NCBI RefSeq assembly: GCF_002849225.1
Contig: NZ_PKMC01000003.1
Location: 372,001 to 436,000 of the forward strand
DNA from: Actinomyces sp. UMB0138
GTDB lineage: Bacteria > Bacillota > Negativicutes > Veillonellales > Veillonellaceae
Direction of reading: 5' to 3'
DNA: 64,000 bases
Shown here: positions 35,436-43,917 of the stretch, piece after piece
Numbering within the stretch: the stretch's first letter is position 1
Layout of the letters: each line of letters opens with the position of its first letter
Made by a program: the position numbers and the translations under genes
Notes under the pieces: model-generated
Seen by the model: the letters and a program-made list of their open reading frames with translations, nothing else
Told to the model about the DNA's origin: nothing
Databases searched by the model: none

Positions 35436-36701
35436 CTATTCTTCCTGCGCTGGCTGAGAAGTTTCGGCAGCCAACTGCGTTGCAGCCTGGTCAATCTTGG
35501 CCAACGCTTTGTTCGTTAGACCAACCTCGGCCATCAAATTGTTGTGGTAGCAGGGTGAGGCGAACTCGTGTCCCTGCACGTAGGGAAGAATCATCCCGGT
35601 AGGCCGACGCTCCGAATCTCCCGTGAACACCGACCGCAGTCGAAGCCCGGCCTCTTTCACGGAAGCCTTCGAAACGATGCCATACTCGCACTTGGAGGTT
35701 GCGACCTCGTCTGCGTTATCCGTTGCAGAAGCAACCGGCACCGCGTAGTCGCCCATCTCGATCAGTCGCTTCGAGGTTTTCCCAAACAGGGTGAAGCCGC
35801 CAACCTGCACGTCGCCCGCGTATGCCGTGTACGGCACGCCCTCGGGCCAGGCAGGAAGATTCTTGATCTCGACTGAATCGTCACGCATCGCCAGCGCGCC
35901 CTGACTGTAGGCGGCGTCGGGCGGACCACCAATGCCGAAACAGAACTGTCCGGTCTTATCTGCCATCGCCGAACACTGCTTCAGCAGCAGTTTTGTAAGT
36001 CCAACGGGAATGTTCAGCCCCGGAACCAGCATCGCTCCATCGACCGCATCGAAAGCTACCGATGCGAGCGGCACGCCCGTGTTAGGAGTGCCAAAGGTGA
36101 TCGCCTGGCCGACCCGAGCAGAAATCGGCTTGCCGTCCTGGTCTACCTTCGCCATTGCTTCGCGGAGCGCCAAGCCACCCATCGAATGGCCCACTACCAC
36201 GGCCTTCTTGCCGAAAGTATCAGTCACGCATTCAAGCCCCTTGGCCAACCTGTCGCCAATCTGCGGGTCAGTCACCCAGTGCGTGGACACCGGTTCGTAG
36301 TTGAACATGAACACTTCCACGTTCGGGTCCTGCTGCAGTTTGCCGATGAACGAAGACTTGATCTCGCTCTTCGCCAGCAATTCCCCGCCAATACCGTTGG
36401 CCTCCCGGTCGATCTTCAACGAGAACTGGCTGCCGCCCTCGTCGGCATGATGGCCCCGAGCAGTCCACCCATGCACCAACACCACGGGGATCTTCCCCAC
36501 GCCATCGCGCACAATCGGCTGGTCAGAATCCGTATGGTCGGAATCCAAAATCGGGGGATGATCCAAGAACGCCGAACACGCATTTACGTCCGGCTCCTCC
36601 TGCGTCTGGGGAGTGGCAAGGGCTGTCCCCGCCATCCCCGCTGCAGCCAGCGCGCTCACAGCCGCCACCGCAGATACCTTTCTGAAATGTTTGAACACCA
36701 T
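35436..36701 (-). CDS. Secreted alpha/beta hydrolase (lipase-like), paralogue A
   Basis: A 421-residue secreted protein starting at the ATG at 36701 (AAAGGAC upstream). A signal peptide ends near residue 29. The alpha/beta hydrolase core has the oxyanion-region VLVHGW, nucleophile elbow VVVGHSMGGLA (Ser about 187) and a late SPCYHNN with the probable catalytic His. Cys residues in the later part may form disulphides. It is the last of three genes, and the first is a clear paralogue (shared WVTDPQIG, GHSMGGLAxREA, GDxQxGGxxLFGKT). It probably acts as an esterase or lipase on lipids outside the cell; the substrate is unknown. Confidence 0.82.
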   Translation of the reverse strand: MVFKHFRKVSAVAAVSALAAAGMAGTALATPQTQEEPDVNACSAFLDHPPILDSDHTDSDQPIVRDGVGKIPVVLVHGWTARGHHADEGGSQFSLKIDREANGIGGELLAKSEIKSSFIGKLQQDPNVEVFMFNYEPVSTHWVTDPQIGDRLAKGLECVTDTFGKKAVVVGHSMGGLALREAMAKVDQDGKPISARVGQAITFGTPNTGVPLASVAFDAVDGAMLVPGLNIPVGLTKLLLKQCSAMADKTGQFCFGIGGPPDAAYSQGALAMRDDSVEIKNLPAWPEGVPYTAYAGDVQVGGFTLFGKTSKRLIEMGDYAVPVASATDNADEVATSKCEYGIVSKASVKEAGLRLRSVFTGDSERRPTGMILPYVQGHEFASPCYHNNLMAEVGLTNKALAKIDQAATQLAAETSQPAQEE

Positions 36702-36755
36702 TGTCCTTTCTTTCAATTACCGGGCTGGAAAAATGCCCGGGGTTTTCGGGCCGGC

Positions 36756-37328
36756 CTACTCGCTTTGCGTGTCAGCGCCGGCGTCGCCCTCTTCAAAAGG
36801 CAGAGTGCCAAGCAACGTCCACTTTCCGTTGGACTTGCCAAGTACCGCAGTGTACTTCTCTGCCTGCTGGCCGGGGCGGGTGATTGTTGTAAGCACCATC
36901 GCCGTCGTCTCGTCCACATCAGTCCAGGTGCTCTTGTCCACGTCCACCTTGGTGCCCTTCGGGAAGACCTCCGAAAGGTCCACCCCATAGAACTCCTTGG
37001 TGTTCGCCGACACCGCCTGATCCGGGTCCTTCGGAGCGTCGGTAACCGTCTTTACGGCCTCTTCGACCTCTTCCTTAGAACGTTCCACCTTGGCAGGCGC
37101 TTCCTTGGTGGGAGTAGGCGTAGGCGTTGGCGTCTTCACTTTCGCTTCCGCGGCCGGATCCTTCTGGCCCGCCTGCTTTTGCGGAACAGTGGCACTTGGG
37201 ATGGTGTCCGATGCTGCCTTCGGAGTCGCTTCCTTGTACGTCCACAAGCTCGCGGCCAGGCCAATCACTACCACCGCCAGTACCACCCCAATGCCGGCCA
37301 GGATTAGGTTGCGGGTTCTACTGCTCAC
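36756..37328 (-). CDS. Membrane-anchored extracellular protein of unknown function
   Basis: A 190-residue protein with a single N-terminal membrane segment (about 8-30), a Pro/Thr/Lys linker with a (TP)n run, a short Glu/Lys helix, and an outer domain of about 100 residues (from FYGVDLSEVFPKG to WTLLGTLPF). The GTG start overlaps the end of the upstream hydrolase gene by 11 bases and is preceded by a strong GGAGG. It is thus translationally coupled between two paralogous secreted hydrolases and may act on or with them, for example as a chaperone or inhibitor. That is inference from position. Confidence 0.7.
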   Translation of the reverse strand: MSSRTRNLILAGIGVVLAVVVIGLAASLWTYKEATPKAASDTIPSATVPQKQAGQKDPAAEAKVKTPTPTPTPTKEAPAKVERSKEEVEEAVKTVTDAPKDPDQAVSANTKEFYGVDLSEVFPKGTKVDVDKSTWTDVDETTAMVLTTITRPGQQAEKYTAVLGKSNGKWTLLGTLPFEEGDAGADTQSE

Positions 37329-38547
37329 CAGCTGCCTCCTGTACCTGCTGGGCAGCGCGCTCGCGCACCACCTTCACTACCGCCTCGTTCGTGTTGACTT
37401 CGCGCAGCAAAGCCTCATGGGCGCAAGGGGTGTCGAAAATTGTTGCGGGTCGTTCAACCGAATCGCCCTTTGACAGCAGCTTCAGCCGATCAAAGTCCTC
37501 CTTGGCTCCCCAGGTGGAAACAAAGGCGTAGCGGCAAGTCTGCACCTGTGCTTCGTCCGCACCCGCCGTAGCAGATTCTGTAGTTACCAGCGTGTCCCCC
37601 AGTGACACCACCGGCTTCGTAGTTTTGCCGAACAGCGACAGCCCACCAATCTGGATGTCACCGGCTAAGTTAGTCACGTGAATACCCTGCGGGATCTGCG
37701 GCAATGCTGCCAGTTCAGGTGAGTCTGGGCGCAGCGCCTGCCCACCCCAACCGCGGAATGCATCCACCACTGGCACGCCAATACAGCCTTCATTCTTTTC
37801 GTCCATCTTGGCTGCGCACCCCTTCAGGATTCGATCAGCCAAGCGCACGGGCAAACCAATCAGCGGCGCGTCGCTGGCGCCCTCGATAGTTTCATTCAAG
37901 GTGCCCGCAATATCGGAACCCTTGTTGGGTGGGGCAATAGCAACCACGTCGCTCACCGCTTCTTGGGCGGCTGTCGGATCCATTTTGCCGAGCGCCTCAC
38001 GAATCGCCAGCCCACCCATCGAGTGTGTGACCACTACCGCCGGCTTGCCGTACTGCTTTGCCAGGCACGAAAGCCCATTAGCCAGCTTGGCGCCAATTTG
38101 CGGATCTGTCACCCAGTGCGAACCCACCTGCGAGTAGTCGAAAGTGTAAGGCTGCGCGCCCGGAACCTGCTGTACCAGCCCGATCATCGAAGAGTGAATA
38201 TCGCCCTTCGCCAGTAGAGTGCCCGCATGGCCGTTGGCTCGCGAGGCTACGTAATGCGAAAAGTAGCCTTCCCGCCCTTCGTCGTGAGCAATCTTAGAGA
38301 CCCAACCGTGCACGAACACCACGGGGGTTGCTCCCTGAGGATCCTGCTCCGGGATTGGGGTGCCGTCTGGGCGGGTGTCCGATTTTAGAATCTGTGGCCG
38401 CTGCACGAACTGCGCACAAGCGTCGGCGTCCACCGCCTTTTTCGAGGGCAATTCTGCAGCTAAAGCCGGCGCCATTCCCGCCAGCCCTACAGCGCCGGCA
38501 GCTGCCGCCGCCAGCAAAGCTTTTGATATTGCAAACCTGCGCTTCAT
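37318..38547 (-). CDS. Secreted alpha/beta hydrolase (lipase-like), paralogue B
   Basis: A 409-residue secreted hydrolase starting at the ATG at 38547, eight bases after GAGGAG; earlier in-frame ATGs lack a ribosome site. The signal peptide ends in APALA. It has VFVHGWVSK, nucleophile elbow VVVTHSMGGLA and late TPCAHEALL with the likely catalytic His. It is first in the three-gene operon and paralogous with the last gene. Here the residue before the nucleophile motif is Thr-His-Ser rather than Gly-His-Ser, a small departure from GxSxG. Confidence 0.82.
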   Translation of the reverse strand: MKRRFAISKALLAAAAAGAVGLAGMAPALAAELPSKKAVDADACAQFVQRPQILKSDTRPDGTPIPEQDPQGATPVVFVHGWVSKIAHDEGREGYFSHYVASRANGHAGTLLAKGDIHSSMIGLVQQVPGAQPYTFDYSQVGSHWVTDPQIGAKLANGLSCLAKQYGKPAVVVTHSMGGLAIREALGKMDPTAAQEAVSDVVAIAPPNKGSDIAGTLNETIEGASDAPLIGLPVRLADRILKGCAAKMDEKNEGCIGVPVVDAFRGWGGQALRPDSPELAALPQIPQGIHVTNLAGDIQIGGLSLFGKTTKPVVSLGDTLVTTESATAGADEAQVQTCRYAFVSTWGAKEDFDRLKLLSKGDSVERPATIFDTPCAHEALLREVNTNEAVVKVVRERAAQQVQEAAGEQ

Positions 38548-38862
38548 TGCGCTACTCCTCGTCATTGAGAACATTGGCTATTTTTCGAAGCTAGCACAGG
38601 CCACCCCACCCGGAAACTGTTGGCAAAAATGTGCAAATTATCTGCCAAGTACGCACACTTTCTCACTGCCAGAGCAAAAAGTGCACCCCCTCCCAACCAG
38701 TCACTCCTGCATTATTTAGTATCTGCCAAGGCTGGGCCGAGCCTTAGGCTGCACGTCCGGCCTCTACCTTCAGACTTCGCCACCGCTAGCGGCACTAATT
38801 GGCGTGTTCGCTGCTAGCGCTTTGAAAGGGCAGCCTTTAGGCATCCTTGATAGGTTCGTTCT
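38548..38862. promoter_or_regulatory. Divergent control region with TGCCAA repeats
   Basis: A 315-bp gap between the leftward hydrolase operon and the rightward exporter operon. TATCTGCCAAG occurs at 38639-38649 and 38720-38730. TTGGCA at 38620-38625 forms an inverted pair with TGCCAA at 38643-38648. These are candidate operator sites; the regulator is unknown. Confidence 0.4.
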
Positions 38863-39942
38863 ATGGGAAAAACCACCAGTGAGCCTTCTTTTTCAAACCC
38901 TATTTTGCGACCACTCCAACCTGTTCAGGACGCGGTGATCGAAGCCAGCGATCTGACCAAGGTCTACGGTCGAGGTTCCAACAAGGTGACGGCCTTAGAC
39001 CACGTTGATGTGCAGATCGAACGGGGGCGGTTTACGGCCATCATGGGCCCGTCCGGTTCTGGTAAATCCACTCTTATGCACTGCTTGGCTGGCCTAGACC
39101 GCACCACCGGCGGGAAGATCATGCTTGACAACATCGAGGTCACTAGCATGAGCCAATCCCGACTCACGAAGCTACGCCGCGACCGCATCGGCTTCATCTT
39201 CCAGTCCTTCAACCTAATTCCCACGCTCAGCGCCGAAGAGAACATCACGCTGCCGGCAGACGTGGCCCACCGCAAGCTCGATCCGGAACGTTTCAACACG
39301 GTAGTCGATCAGATGGGGCTCCGCGAACGCCTGGCGCACCGGCCCGCCGAACTGTCCGGTGGTCAGCAGCAAAGGGTGGCTTGTGCCCGCGCCCTGGTTG
39401 GGGAACCTGCGGTGGTCTTTGCCGACGAACCCACCGGAAACCTAGATTCGACCTCGACCCGGCAAGTACTAGATCGCCTGCGCGGGGCCGTCGACTCCTT
39501 CGGACAGACGGTAGTAATGGTGACGCACGAACCCGATGCGGCCGCCTACGCAGACCGGGTGCTATTCCTGGTGGACGGCAAGGTGGTTGCCCAGCTCGAT
39601 GACCCGAACCCCGATTCGGTATTAGACGCTTTGCGCGAGCTCAATTCCGCCGAGGCGAAGGCCGATTCCTCTGCAAAGAGCGAGCCTGGTCGGCAGGCTG
39701 CCCCCGCCGATTCAACACCGCCTAGCCGCGAATCTGCCGGTTCTAGTCCGGCCACTCCTGCCCTGGTGGAAAAAGAAGATGCTCAGGTTCAGCCCGAGGA
39801 GCCGCAGCAGGTACCTACCGCTCCTGTCCGTCATGGCTCACATGTGTCTTCGCGCGGGTTTGACGCTCCCCCGGAACCGACCCCGCCCTCCGGAGAGATC
39901 CCTCTGGTATTTCCCCCGCGCGCTCGCCGGAAGAATAAGTGA
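38863..39942 (+). CDS. ABC exporter ATPase (MacB/LolD-like) with long acidic tail
   Basis: A 359-residue ATP-binding subunit. The ATPase covers about 25-255 with Walker A GPSGSGKST, signature LSGGQQQRVACARA and Walker B VVFADEPTGNLD. The usual family length is about 230 residues; here a 100-residue Pro/Glu/Ala-rich tail follows, probably disordered. It pairs with the FtsX-type permease whose ATG overlaps its stop codon. Such pairs expel peptides or lipoproteins, or transmit force across the membrane; the cargo is unknown. Confidence 0.88.
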   Translation: MGKTTSEPSFSNPILRPLQPVQDAVIEASDLTKVYGRGSNKVTALDHVDVQIERGRFTAIMGPSGSGKSTLMHCLAGLDRTTGGKIMLDNIEVTSMSQSRLTKLRRDRIGFIFQSFNLIPTLSAEENITLPADVAHRKLDPERFNTVVDQMGLRERLAHRPAELSGGQQQRVACARALVGEPAVVFADEPTGNLDSTSTRQVLDRLRGAVDSFGQTVVMVTHEPDAAAYADRVLFLVDGKVVAQLDDPNPDSVLDALRELNSAEAKADSSAKSEPGRQAAPADSTPPSRESAGSSPATPALVEKEDAQVQPEEPQQVPTAPVRHGSHVSSRGFDAPPEPTPPSGEIPLVFPPRARRKNK

Positions 39943-42497
39943 TGCTGAAAGTAACTCTGCGCGGAATTAAGGCCCACTTTGGCCGCTTTCTACTAACCAT
40001 GTTGGCGGTTGCCCTGGGCATCGCCTTCCTCTCGGGCACCCTATCCCTGCGGCAGGTGCTCGATTCCAACTTCAAGTCGCTTACCGCTTCCTCGCGTACG
40101 GCGGACATCTACGTGGTTGGACCGAAGATCTCTAGCTCCTCCTCCCCGCTGACCATGCGCGATCAAGTCCCCCTTGACCTGCAGGAAAAGGTGCAAAAAG
40201 TGCAGGGCGTATCCGAGGTGCGCCCCTACTACGTTTCCATTGCGGTGCTCATGAAGCAGGACGGCACTCCGCTACGGACTGCCGGTACGGCCACCGCCCA
40301 GGTGGTAGAGCCCGGCCCCGGTGGCCCCAAACTGGTAAGTGGGAAGGCCCCGGCTAAGAATCAGGTAGCTATCCCCCACAAGGACGCGAAAAAGCTAGGA
40401 GTCAAGATCGGCGACAAGGTGAAGTTTGTCGTCGAGGGCACTCCCTTAGACTTCACCGTCAGCGGTTTTTACAAGCTGCCCATAGATATTCAGGCCTACC
40501 AGATCGTCTACATGAATCCCGAGCAAGCCAGATCACTACTGGGTGCTTCCGGCAAATCCATGTACCTGTCGGTCAGCAAAAATAAGGGCGCCAGCACTAC
40601 GGCGGTAGTCCACAACATCAATAAGGTTCTGGACCGCGGCACCGAGGCGATGACGGCCTCGAAGCTGGCAGACGAGGACAACAAGACCATCGACCAGGTC
40701 CTCGGTTTCGTCAATACCTTCCTGCTCGTGTTCGTCCTTCTTGCCCTGTTTGTTGGCACCTTCATCATTGGCAATACTTTCCAGATGTCAGTGAAGGCCC
40801 GTACCAAGGAATTTGCCCTGATGAGGGCGGTCGGGGTTTCGTCGGGCCAGATCTTCCTTTCCGTAGCGCTCGAGTCGGTAGTAATCGGCCTGATTGGCTC
40901 CATCATTGGTGTTGCTTTGGGCGCCGGCTTGCTGGCAGCTATGGGAGCACTAATCTCCGCCGCCGGGCTGCCTCTCAAGGTCGGAGGAGCCATGTCGCTG
41001 GGCATCATCTTGCTCTCGATTGCCATCGGCACCGTCGTCACCGTTCTGGGTGCACTATTGCCTGCTCGGCATGCGGCTTCCATTGCGCCTATCGAGGCAA
41101 TGCGCACCGCCGAGGGCGCAAACGAAAAGCCCCTCACTTTGCGCACTATTGTTGGCGTCATTCTTACCGCCGCCGGTTTGTTCCTGACCTGGACGGCTGC
41201 CACCGGCAAGGTCACTTTCAGCCAGCCCGGCATCATGCTGGGCGTTGGGGCAGCAGCCCTGCTGTTTGGAATCATCGCGTTGCTGCCTATTCTTGCTAGG
41301 CCGATCGCGTGGCTGCTGGCTTGGCCGCTGCGAATCTTCCGGCCACACGGACGCCTTGGCCTGCGCAATGTGCTGCGATCTCCGCGCCGCATCGCTTCCA
41401 CTGCCGGTGCACTACTGATTGGCATGGCCCTGGTTTCGGCCGGGTCCACGTTGGCGTCCTCGGTGCGCGATTCGACCGCGGATCAGATGAAAAATGAACT
41501 GAAGGCGTCGCTGATAGTGCGCACTATCGAGGGCGTAAAACCCACTGCCCTGACCAAGCCTGTGAAGGATAAGATTCTGCAGGTCGAGGGCGTCAAGTCG
41601 CTAAACGATTCGCTCCAGATGGGCGTTGCTGCCGGCTATGGGCCAAAGCAAACTGCGCAGGATGCTTCCCCCTTGTTGCTCGGTAGATTCGACGCAGATG
41701 CCATGGCTAAAGACTTGAATCTGGCAGTCACCGCCGGCAAGATCGCCAACCTGGGCGAAGGCAAGATTGCGCTCTCGGATAGCGCCGACAAGGACATGAA
41801 GGTGGGCACCAAGGTCCACGTGATTGGCAGTAGCGGCACGCCGCGCGAATTGACGGTGGTTGCCCGCTACGATTCCGCAGTTCTTCGCACTACCGGACTG
41901 GTCAGCCCTGCCGAGGCCGACAACATTGGTCTTTCCCAAACCGTTTCCGGCAACGCGTTCTTGCGGGTGAACGATCCGAAGGATCACAAACAAGTTGAGC
42001 GTATCCAGAAGGACGTGCAGGACATTCTGAAGAAGACTTACACTTTCGAGGTCATGACTCCTGCCGAACTGGATTCGGCCACCGAAGCTGGAATTAACCA
42101 GACCATGGGCATCTTGTATGGCCTGCTTGGCCTGTCCATCGTCATCGCGATCTTGGGAATCATCAACACCCTGTCGCTTTCCGTTTCGGAACGCACCCGC
42201 GAGATTGGCCTGATGAGGGCGGTGGGCATGTCCCGGCTAGGTATTGCCGGAACCATCACCATCGAGTCGGTGCTGATCACCATCTTCGGCGCACTCACCG
42301 GCATCATTACCGGTTGCTACCTGGGGTGGGCGCTGCTGAAGTATTTGGGTTCTTCTGGGATCAACACCATTTCTATTCCGTGGCCAACCATCGCGATCCT
42401 GGCCGTCGGCTCTATCCTGGTTGGCATCATCGCGGCAATAATCCCTGCCGCCAGCGCTTCTCGCAAGCCCATCCTGGACGCAATCACCGAAGAATAG
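39942..42497 (+). CDS. FtsX-family ABC permease (MacB-like, two-domain)
   Basis: An 851-residue permease with two FtsX-type units: an N-terminal membrane segment, an outer MacB_PCD domain (about 50-240), a three-helix bundle (about 260-400), a second anchor (about 490), a second outer domain and a C-terminal bundle (about 710-845). FALMRAVGVSSGQ and GLMRAVGMSRLG are the paired coupling regions. The ATG overlaps the ATPase stop as TGATG. It has the size and arrangement of YknZ/SalY-like actinobacterial exporters. Confidence 0.87.
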   Translation: MLKVTLRGIKAHFGRFLLTMLAVALGIAFLSGTLSLRQVLDSNFKSLTASSRTADIYVVGPKISSSSSPLTMRDQVPLDLQEKVQKVQGVSEVRPYYVSIAVLMKQDGTPLRTAGTATAQVVEPGPGGPKLVSGKAPAKNQVAIPHKDAKKLGVKIGDKVKFVVEGTPLDFTVSGFYKLPIDIQAYQIVYMNPEQARSLLGASGKSMYLSVSKNKGASTTAVVHNINKVLDRGTEAMTASKLADEDNKTIDQVLGFVNTFLLVFVLLALFVGTFIIGNTFQMSVKARTKEFALMRAVGVSSGQIFLSVALESVVIGLIGSIIGVALGAGLLAAMGALISAAGLPLKVGGAMSLGIILLSIAIGTVVTVLGALLPARHAASIAPIEAMRTAEGANEKPLTLRTIVGVILTAAGLFLTWTAATGKVTFSQPGIMLGVGAAALLFGIIALLPILARPIAWLLAWPLRIFRPHGRLGLRNVLRSPRRIASTAGALLIGMALVSAGSTLASSVRDSTADQMKNELKASLIVRTIEGVKPTALTKPVKDKILQVEGVKSLNDSLQMGVAAGYGPKQTAQDASPLLLGRFDADAMAKDLNLAVTAGKIANLGEGKIALSDSADKDMKVGTKVHVIGSSGTPRELTVVARYDSAVLRTTGLVSPAEADNIGLSQTVSGNAFLRVNDPKDHKQVERIQKDVQDILKKTYTFEVMTPAELDSATEAGINQTMGILYGLLGLSIVIAILGIINTLSLSVSERTREIGLMRAVGMSRLGIAGTITIESVLITIFGALTGIITGCYLGWALLKYLGSSGINTISIPWPTIAILAVGSILVGIIAAIIPAASASRKPILDAITEE

Positions 42498-42606
42498 GGG
42501 GGTACCTTCCCAGGCCATAAGCTCACAAAAAACATGCAAAAGGCGATAACTTTCTTAAATAGTGGCAAAATGATGCCAGTACGTACAGTAAGCCTAGGAG
42601 GCCAAT

Positions 42607-43083
42607 GTGACTAGTCCTTCCGTAGACCCAAAGGCGAATGCAGGCAGCACCGCCGCCCCAACCAACACAGCTAAACCTATCCGCACTCAGTCCGGATCTT
42701 CGTTGGGGGAACTATTTTCGAAGCTATCTGACCAGGTGCACACTCTTGTGCAAGGCGAAATCGACCTGGCTAAAGCCAAGGCCACTGTCATGGCCAAGAA
42801 GTGCGGCACCGGTGGCGCACTGCTAGCAGTTGCAGGCGTACTAGCCCTTTACATGCTCGGCATTTTGCTGTGGGCAGCCATATACGGCATTGGCGTAGCA
42901 CTGCCTATGTGGGCATCTTGCCTGATCGTGGCCGGTGTGCTGCTAGTTATTATTCTTATTCTGGCGCTGGTCGGCCTCTCTCAACTGAAGAAGGGCACCA
43001 AGGACAAGCCGGATCCACAAAAGGGTTTCAAACAATCTATCGACGCGGCTAAGACCGGAGCACAGAAGGGACTAGGCAAGTGA
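42607..43083 (+). CDS. Phage-holin-3_6-type (DUF1469) membrane protein
   Basis: A 158-residue protein with a disordered N-terminus, an amphipathic helix (LGELFSKLSDQVHTLVQGEIDLAKAK split across residues 37-62) and two membrane segments (about 75-95, 100-125), then a Lys-rich tail. This matches the putative actinobacterial holin-X/DUF1469 family, which is chromosomal and not phage-borne. The GTG start follows AGGAGG. The next gene (DUF3618) overlaps by four bases, a pairing seen widely in actinobacteria. Function unknown, probably envelope-related. Confidence 0.8.
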   Translation: MTSPSVDPKANAGSTAAPTNTAKPIRTQSGSSLGELFSKLSDQVHTLVQGEIDLAKAKATVMAKKCGTGGALLAVAGVLALYMLGILLWAAIYGIGVALPMWASCLIVAGVLLVIILILALVGLSQLKKGTKDKPDPQKGFKQSIDAAKTGAQKGLGK

Positions 43084-43397
43084 GCGACAATCGCACCCCC
43101 GAACAGATCGAAGAAGAACTGCGGCGTGCTCGCCAGGATATGCAGGACACTGTGGATCAGCTGGCAGCCCAGCTCGACCCCAAGGTGAAGGTCCAGGAAT
43201 TTAAGGACACTGCCAAGGTAAAGAGCCAGGAGTTCAAAGAGAGCGCCAAAGTCAAGGGCCAGGAAGCAAAAGTGAAAGCACAATCACTTTTCGAGGCTGC
43301 TCAGGCTGGCGACACGAAGGCTATCGGCACAATTGCCGGTGCAGCTGGAGCCCTAATTACCGCTTTGGGAATTGCCTATTTTGCCAAGCGAAACTAA
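43080..43397 (+). CDS. DUF3618 family protein
   Basis: A 105-residue protein with the DUF3618 signature at the N-terminus (RTPEQIEEELRRARQDMQDT), a Lys-rich coiled segment with a repeated VKxQEFK unit, and one C-terminal membrane segment (about 80-100). The GTG overlaps the stop of the DUF1469 gene (GTGA). It probably forms a small tail-anchored membrane complex with that protein. Confidence 0.8.
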   Translation: MSDNRTPEQIEEELRRARQDMQDTVDQLAAQLDPKVKVQEFKDTAKVKSQEFKESAKVKGQEAKVKAQSLFEAAQAGDTKAIGTIAGAAGALITALGIAYFAKRN

Positions 43398-43538
43398 CCA
43401 TTTCTTTACGCGAACATGGGTTCGCCACAAGCATATGGTTAGCGTAAGGGTGCAACGAAGTTGTACCCTATAGACACGAAACATTTAAGTTGAACATCCG
43501 GGACGCACGTTTGTGCCTTCCCGACGAGAAGAATAGAG

Positions 43539-43550
43539 GGGGTCGACCCC
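43539..43550 (+). promoter_or_regulatory. Palindrome covering the DUF3073 ribosome site
   Basis: GGGGTCGACCCC lies directly before the ATG at 43551 and overlaps the Shine-Dalgarno run AGAGGGGG. Folding into a 4-bp stem with a TCGA loop would mask the site, so translation may be sensitive to RNA structure. Confidence 0.35.
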
Positions 43551-43796
43551 ATGGGGCGCGGCCGTCAGAAGGCGAAACAGCGTAAGGTTGCACGTAAGCT
43601 GAAGTATTTCAGCACTGATACAGATTACGCGGCATTGCAGCGCGAACTTGCGGCTCAACGTGGCGAGACCATTGATACGGACGACCAAGGGTCGTACGAG
43701 GATGATCCGTACGCAAAATACGCCGATAAGTACGCAGATATGTATGCTGACGACGACGCTGATGACTGGGAAGACTGGGCATCGGCACACCGCTGA
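43551..43796 (+). CDS. DUF3073 family protein
   Basis: An 81-residue protein starting MGRGRQKAKQRKVARKLKY, the hallmark of DUF3073, with an acidic Tyr/Asp-rich C-terminus. Members are single-copy and widely conserved in actinobacteria; no function is established. The highly basic head suggests nucleic acid or ribosome contact. It is convergent with purM across a strong bidirectional terminator; in many actinobacteria DUF3073 also sits beside purM/purF. Confidence 0.85.
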   Translation: MGRGRQKAKQRKVARKLKYFSTDTDYAALQRELAAQRGETIDTDDQGSYEDDPYAKYADKYADMYADDDADDWEDWASAHR

Positions 43797-43804
43797 TTAG
43801 TATT

Positions 43805-43841
43805 TTTTGGTGGCCCGACCTGTTAGGTCGGGCCACCAAAA
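43805..43841. terminator. Bidirectional terminator between DUF3073 gene and purM
   Basis: A perfect 17-bp stem, 43805-43821 with 43825-43841, with a GTT loop. U-runs flank it on both strands, so it can stop transcription from both sides. Confidence 0.92.
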
Positions 43842-43917
43842 CGTTTAAGCCCTAAAGTTCCACATTCCGCGTCGCCTGCTAGAAGCATCGGCCAATGGCA
43901 GCCGCATACGTTGCCAA

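Noticed and set aside
42607..43397. Holin-like gene as a sign of a prophage
   Set aside because: DUF1469/holin-X with DUF3618 is a chromosomal actinobacterial pair; no phage genes are near.
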